A stretch of DNA of 64,000 bases, taken from contig JBQJBP010000003.1 in the NCBI GenBank assembly GCA_052078155.1, positions 310,001 to 374,000 of the forward strand, given 5' to 3'. Of this stretch, positions 60,605 to 64,000 are shown piece by piece. The stretch is from CAXBMB01 sp052078155 (GTDB lineage: Bacteria > Pseudomonadota > Alphaproteobacteria > Kiloniellales > DSM-21159). The notes below the pieces were generated by a model. It had not been told where the DNA came from. It ran no database searches and saw nothing but the letters and a program-made list of their open reading frames with translations. The translations under genes and the position numbers were made by a program. Positions within the stretch are counted from its first letter, which is position 1. The number at the start of each line of letters is the position of its first letter.

Positions 60605-62371
60605 TCAGGACAGCTCGAACTTCTGAATTTTATTATAGAGGGTTTTGCGCGACATCCCCAAAGCCTGAGCGGTCTTGGTCCGGTTGAAACCATGACGCCA
60701 CAAAGCTTCCGCGATGCGTACTTTTTCTGACCGGCTGTCGGCGCGCGGGTGGCTGTCGTTGTCCTGATCAAACAAGGCCTCAACTTCTTCGGGCTGGACC
60801 GGGGCCAGGGTGGGCCGGGTCAGCAAAGCCCCAAGCACGCGGTGCAGTTCTGCTTCGTTGCCCGGCCAGGCATGACTTCTGAGTTTCTGCAAAACGGCCG
60901 GGGCAAAGCCAGGCAGCCCGGCCTGTGGCCCGGGAGCCCCTTCGGGCTGCTGCTCCTGGGAATGCTCCAGGATTTCTTCAAAGTCATCCAGCCTTTCACG
61001 CAAGGGCGGCAACCGCAAAGTCCAGCCAGCCATCTGCATGATCAGGTCCTCTTCCAGCCCCGCGGCCAGAAGATCTTCCTGAAGACGGTTTTCCTGGCTT
61101 TCCAGCTGGCACAGCAACACCACCCGCGCTTCAACCGGCAGGGTATGCCGGGCCCCTGCCACGCTGAACAGGCCCTCTCTCAGGGCTTTTGCCAGACGGC
61201 GCTGCAACGCCGGCGTCAGCTTCTCCGGCGCCTGAATGACCACCAGCTTGACCTTGGGATCAGCCAGCACCGGGCGGTGATTGGCCAGGGTGTCCCGGTG
61301 CCCGAAGAGCACATTGCGGGCCCGGGCGGGAAAATCCTGCTCGGCCACGTCAATCTGCACCATCTCCAGTCCCCGGCCCTGACTGTCTACCCCCGCAAGG
61401 GCCTTGAGAGCTGGCAAGGGGTTGTGTCCTGTTTCACTGAGCAACAGGACGGGGTCCTTCACCTTTGACAGGCCATGCAAGGCCCGCAACATGGCCAGAT
61501 GTTTCTGGGACCGACCGATGAAACCAAAGGGCCTGGCCCAGGAAAGCAGGGACACCGTGCTTTCATCCAGACGGGTGCTGCGGATAGAGGCCTGCCGGAA
61601 CCCATCAATCAATCCGGCGACCGAGCTTTCCAGCGGCAAGCGATCGATGGTGGAGCCGCCCACGTAGCCATCCACCGGCGCCACAGACAGCACCCTGGCC
61701 AGATCCTCCGGCATGGCAATGGGACCGCCCTCCAGCAGAAAGCGGGTTTTCGGGCTGATGCGTTTGATCAGACGGCCGATGTCGCGCGCCGTAGTTGCCA
61801 CCTCTTCCAGGGTGGAGCGGGAGTGGTGGCCCAGCTTCCCCCCGGCGTTCCAACCAATGTTGAGACAGACGAGATCCAGCCCGGCATCGGCCGCCAGACG
61901 CGCCTGGGTGCGCGACGCGCAGTAAAACATGCTGGTCAGGCCCACGTCCTGAACGGCTTTCAGCATGGCCACTTCCTGCTCCATGCCCCGTCCGGCCTGG
62001 GAAAGGATCTGCTGTAAAGGGCGTGAATAGTGAAGAGAGCTGGGAAAGTTCACCGCCCCGGCAAAGCCCGCCTCGGCAATGGAGCGGGCTTCACGGGCCG
62101 GATCGAACTCCCGCTCCCAGACATTCACCCCCAGCAACACCGGGATTTTACACAGGGCCAGCAGTTCTTCGCGGGCATAACTGTCGGTCAGAGCCCGGGC
62201 ATCATAAACCGGCAGCATGGAGGCAATGGACGGCACACCCATGTTGCGCAGCCGCCCGGCATTGATGGCCAGCAGAAAGTCTGCACCGCCATGCTCCGCC
62301 GCCAGAGCATTGCTGCCGGAGCCAATGGCGGCCCCGATCAGAAATCCAGATTTTAAGGCCCGCCCCGGCAC
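60605..62371 (-). CDS. Regulator: TIM-barrel sensor + degenerate AAA+ domain + Fis-type HTH
   Basis: The 588-residue protein has three parts. Residues 1 to about 260 are a PEP-hydrolase-type barrel with VLLGVNVWE, AGAVNFPSSL, LEGGPIAMPED and GGSTIDRLPLES, paralleling the barrel at 51609. Residues about 285-490 resemble a sigma-54 activator AAA+ domain (LRLPPLRERLDD, HAWPGNEAELHRV). The Walker A site is eroded to LLSETGHNP, and GAFTGA is absent. Residues about 545-588 are a Fis-type HTH (NRTKTAQALGMSRKTLYNKI). It should bind DNA in response to the barrel's ligand, probably without sigma-54. I chose GTG 62371, preceded by GGAGAGGG, over TTG 62389. Confidence 0.85.
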   Translation of the reverse strand: MPGRALKSGFLIGAAIGSGSNALAAEHGGADFLLAINAGRLRNMGVPSIASMLPVYDARALTDSYAREELLALCKIPVLLGVNVWEREFDPAREARSIAEAGFAGAVNFPSSLHYSRPLQQILSQAGRGMEQEVAMLKAVQDVGLTSMFYCASRTQARLAADAGLDLVCLNIGWNAGGKLGHHSRSTLEEVATTARDIGRLIKRISPKTRFLLEGGPIAMPEDLARVLSVAPVDGYVGGSTIDRLPLESSVAGLIDGFRQASIRSTRLDESTVSLLSWARPFGFIGRSQKHLAMLRALHGLSKVKDPVLLLSETGHNPLPALKALAGVDSQGRGLEMVQIDVAEQDFPARARNVLFGHRDTLANHRPVLADPKVKLVVIQAPEKLTPALQRRLAKALREGLFSVAGARHTLPVEARVVLLCQLESQENRLQEDLLAAGLEEDLIMQMAGWTLRLPPLRERLDDFEEILEHSQEQQPEGAPGPQAGLPGFAPAVLQKLRSHAWPGNEAELHRVLGALLTRPTLAPVQPEEVEALFDQDNDSHPRADSRSEKVRIAEALWRHGFNRTKTAQALGMSRKTLYNKIQKFELS

Positions 62372-62502
62372 AATACCCTCTCCTGCCAAATGATCGCTTC
62401 CAATCTGAATCCAACCGCGTCAAACCGCAGGCAGCAACTGCTTTTCAGGGCCTTGAGTTGACCCTAACCGAACGATGGACTCAACAAAGACCTTATCAGA
62501 TA

Positions 62503-62522
62503 TTGGGTAATTTTGGGTAAAA
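62503..62522. promoter_or_regulatory. Two phased TTGGGTAA repeats upstream of the regulator gene
   Basis: TTGGGTAATT at 62503 and TTGGGTAAAA at 62513 are spaced 10 bp apart, as at 59337. They lie about 132-151 bases upstream of the regulator's start and 54 bases beyond the end of the ATPase gene at 62576. Autoregulation by the regulator is the simplest reading. Confidence 0.6.
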
Positions 62523-62575
62523 ATCTGTCTGATCAGCTATCTTTTAACGCGATGGCATTGCTTGAGAAGCATACT

Positions 62576-63391
62576 CTAAGGGCTGGAGAAACGAAGACTA
62601 TCCCCATTGAGAAAGCAGGTTTTGGTAAAGATGCTGAGATCCAGCGGGTTCGGACGTCGGACATCCTCCAGCTCCGGAAAGCGCTTGTCCTGCATCTCAA
62701 AACGCCGGTCGATCTGAGATAGAAAGACAAAGCGCAGACCCCGCTCTCCTGCCAGATCTTTGAGAGAGCTTAGCTGCTGGCTCAGAGGGGGCGTATCGCG
62801 GCGCTGATCGAGAAGCTGCAGGTAATCCACCACCACCAGAGTACCTGGCGCTGCATCTGAAAGACGGGCCTGGATGTGGTCCGCACAGATGTTGTCGGAG
62901 CTGTCCAGCAACAAAGAGGCAGATTGACCAGAGGTGCTTCCGGGGTCAAAACCGAGATCTTTGAAACGCCTGAGCAGCTCGCGCTCGCTGTAATCCATCG
63001 AAAAGCACGCCCCGGCACCGCCTTTTCTGAGGCATTCAATCAGCAGCCCCAACGCCAGCAGGGTTTTCCCCTGCCCCGGCCGGGCACCCAGCAGCAGAAA
63101 GTCCCCGGGCTGCAATCGGGATAACAGCAGCGCGGGCACAGGCTGCTCAGATGATGACAAGGCGCTTCGGCGGGCCAGCAGCAAACTCCAGGAGGCAAAA
63201 CCTTCTTCCTGGGCCACCAGATCCAGAGCTTTGTGCAGTGGCAGTCGCTGTTCTTTCGACAGGCGTTTGGCCTGTTGCTTCAACCCATAGATCGGACGCC
63301 GACGCAGCAGCAGGCTGTCCGGCGTAAAAGGCATCTGCGTTTGAGAAGGGGAGAGTGCCGGGGAGAGAGACTGGGAGAAAGATCGAGACAT
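62576..63391 (-). CDS. Stand-alone DnaB/RecA-fold ATPase
   Basis: The 271-residue product has a short basic N-terminal helical region (AKRLSKEQRLPLHKALDLVAQ followed by EGFASWSLLLARR, seen also at the front of other plasmid- or phage-related proteins). A RecA-fold core as in the DnaB C-terminal domain follows: Walker A GARPGQGKTLLAL, FSMDYSERELLRR, and Walker B LVVVDYLQLLDQR. DnaB's N-terminal primase-binding domain is missing, so it is not the replicative helicase. The role is unknown: a DNA-dependent ATPase is likely. It is read in the same direction as the regulator, 187 bases upstream of the phased repeats' side. Confidence 0.8.
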   Translation of the reverse strand: MSRSFSQSLSPALSPSQTQMPFTPDSLLLRRRPIYGLKQQAKRLSKEQRLPLHKALDLVAQEEGFASWSLLLARRSALSSSEQPVPALLLSRLQPGDFLLLGARPGQGKTLLALGLLIECLRKGGAGACFSMDYSERELLRRFKDLGFDPGSTSGQSASLLLDSSDNICADHIQARLSDAAPGTLVVVDYLQLLDQRRDTPPLSQQLSSLKDLAGERGLRFVFLSQIDRRFEMQDKRFPELEDVRRPNPLDLSIFTKTCFLNGDSLRFSSP

Positions 63392-63834
63392 GTGAAAACC
63401 TCCAATGGCGAGCGGTTGTCACACTCCCTCCCTTATGTAACGGCTCGCTGAGCAGGTTTCCTGAGTCTTCAAGCCCCGACTGCACAAGTCTTCCCCGGAT
63501 CAGGAGGGGGGAGGCGCGGGCCATGCCTGTGCGGCCAATCTAGCTGCAGAGACGAGTCGGGGGAACCCCTTTGTGACCCGCATTGCAGAATCACACCGTT
63601 CCCTCTTGAGGAACTCGGCACAGGAAAAGAGAAAGCAGCAATAGCGGAACACGAGGTCAAAGAAGCGAGCCAGAAGAAACTGGCCTCAGCCGCCATCACG
63701 CGCCTGGACAAACACCGTGCGGCGAACAGGAACAGAACAGAAACTGGCAAACCCACTTAGAAAAAGTGGCAAACTTTTGATTTTGGGTTGTTTTAGGAGC
63801 CGCGATTATTGGGAATAATTCAATAAAATCAATA
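63392..63834. other. Intergenic stretch with open frame lacking a start codon
   Basis: The plus-strand frame ending in TAG at 63758-63760 is open from 63452 but has no ATG, GTG or TTG. Its last 50 codons encode a charged, helix-prone sequence (EELGTGKEKAAIAEHEVKEA and onward). A hairpin CCACTT/AAGTGG at 63753-63769 with T-runs after it follows the stop at once. AGGAGGGGGGAGG at about 63502 is followed by ATG, but that frame closes after six codons. It could be a gene remnant with its terminator; I see no recognisable family. Confidence 0.3.
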
Positions 63835-63919
63835 TGGTGCCTCTGGAGGGACTCGAACCCCCACTCCTTTCGGAACTCGATTTTGAGTCGAGCGCGTCTA
63901 CCAGTTCCGCCACAGAGGC
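63835..63919 (-). tRNA. tRNA-Leu (anticodon CAA)
   Basis: On the minus strand the gene starts GCCTCTGTGGCGGAACTGG and ends CAGAGGCACCA, so the 7-bp acceptor stem closes and CCA is encoded. The anticodon stem CTCGA/TCGAG encloses the loop CTCAAAA, giving anticodon CAA, which reads UUG. A long variable arm (GTTCCGAAAGGAGT) and the GGTTCGAGTCC T-arm mark it as a class II leucine tRNA. Its length is 85 nt. Confidence 0.95.
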
Positions 63920-63937
63920 TTTATCTGCGGTGTCGGC

Positions 63938-63965
63938 AGAATACCCATGCACAGCGGCTTTGCAA
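63938..63965 (-). promoter_or_regulatory. Promoter of the tRNA-Leu gene
   Basis: On the minus strand TTGCAA and TATTCT are separated by 16 bases, close to the sigma-70 consensus. The -10 box lies 18 bases upstream of the tRNA 5' end, which is a normal distance for a short tRNA leader. Confidence 0.5.
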
Positions 63966-64000
63966 CTCCCAGAATTGGACAGGTTCAACTTTTTTTGCCG

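Noticed and set aside
63835..63919. tRNA-Leu as the attachment site of an island covering 44-63 kb
   Set aside because: No second copy of the tRNA 3' end and no integrase gene are present in the window, and the operon's base composition is like its neighbours'.

Overview
This window is GC-rich alphaproteobacterial chromosome. The gene content and local order fit the Rhodospirillales/Kiloniellales/Rhodovibrionales part of the class: an MsbA - DUF374 acyltransferase - LpxK - LpxL lipid A cluster, an IleS - LspA - DUF3035 lipoprotein - paired M16 peptidases - Pgi - MutL block, DUF3775 and PAS-only proteins. No species can be named from the sequence alone, and all product names come from motif recognition without a database search.

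Positions 1-43,600 are mostly housekeeping. They run from the tail of an M20 peptidase through pmbA, a two-gene aconitase-X enzyme, a lipid kinase and an envelope block (LpxH-like phosphoesterase, glycosyltransferase, MsbA, DUF374 acyltransferase, LpxK, LpxL, with no waaA/kdtA between). Next come xseA, purD, tadA, rluB-rsmD, hpf, an Lrp/LysE divergon, mutL-pgi, two M16 peptidases, lspA-ileS, a double cold-shock protein, a PAS histidine kinase and a LysR-controlled GST/LysE pair. Intergenic spaces carry six copies of a palindrome-rich repeat of about 130 bp, often truncated and once rearranged, plus a separate 94-bp element with terminal inverted repeats.

Positions 44,500-62,400 are the unusual part. 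Twelve genes on the minus strand, mostly overlapping or closely spaced, run from 59,049 to 44,543: LivH, LivM, a periplasmic binding protein, LivG, a LivF ATPase fused to a Tm-1-like (UPF0261) domain, a PEP-hydrolase-type TIM barrel, a long flotillin, an SRPBCC protein, an SRPBCC-quinone oxidoreductase fusion, a fumarylacetoacetase-family hydrolase, an alpha/beta hydrolase and an amidohydrolase. Upstream lie a solitary degenerate TIM-barrel protein (59,685-60,488, plus strand) and, convergent to it, a 588-residue regulator. That regulator joins a TIM barrel visibly homologous to the operon's own TIM-barrel protein to a degenerate AAA+ domain and a Fis-type helix-turn-helix. Both control regions carry the same TTGGGTAA motif repeated every 10 bp. 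I read this as an import-and-degradation system for an unknown compound, sensed by a regulator that reuses the fold of one of the system's own proteins.

The right end holds a stand-alone DnaB/RecA-fold ATPase and a tRNA-Leu(CAA) gene with a recognisable promoter.
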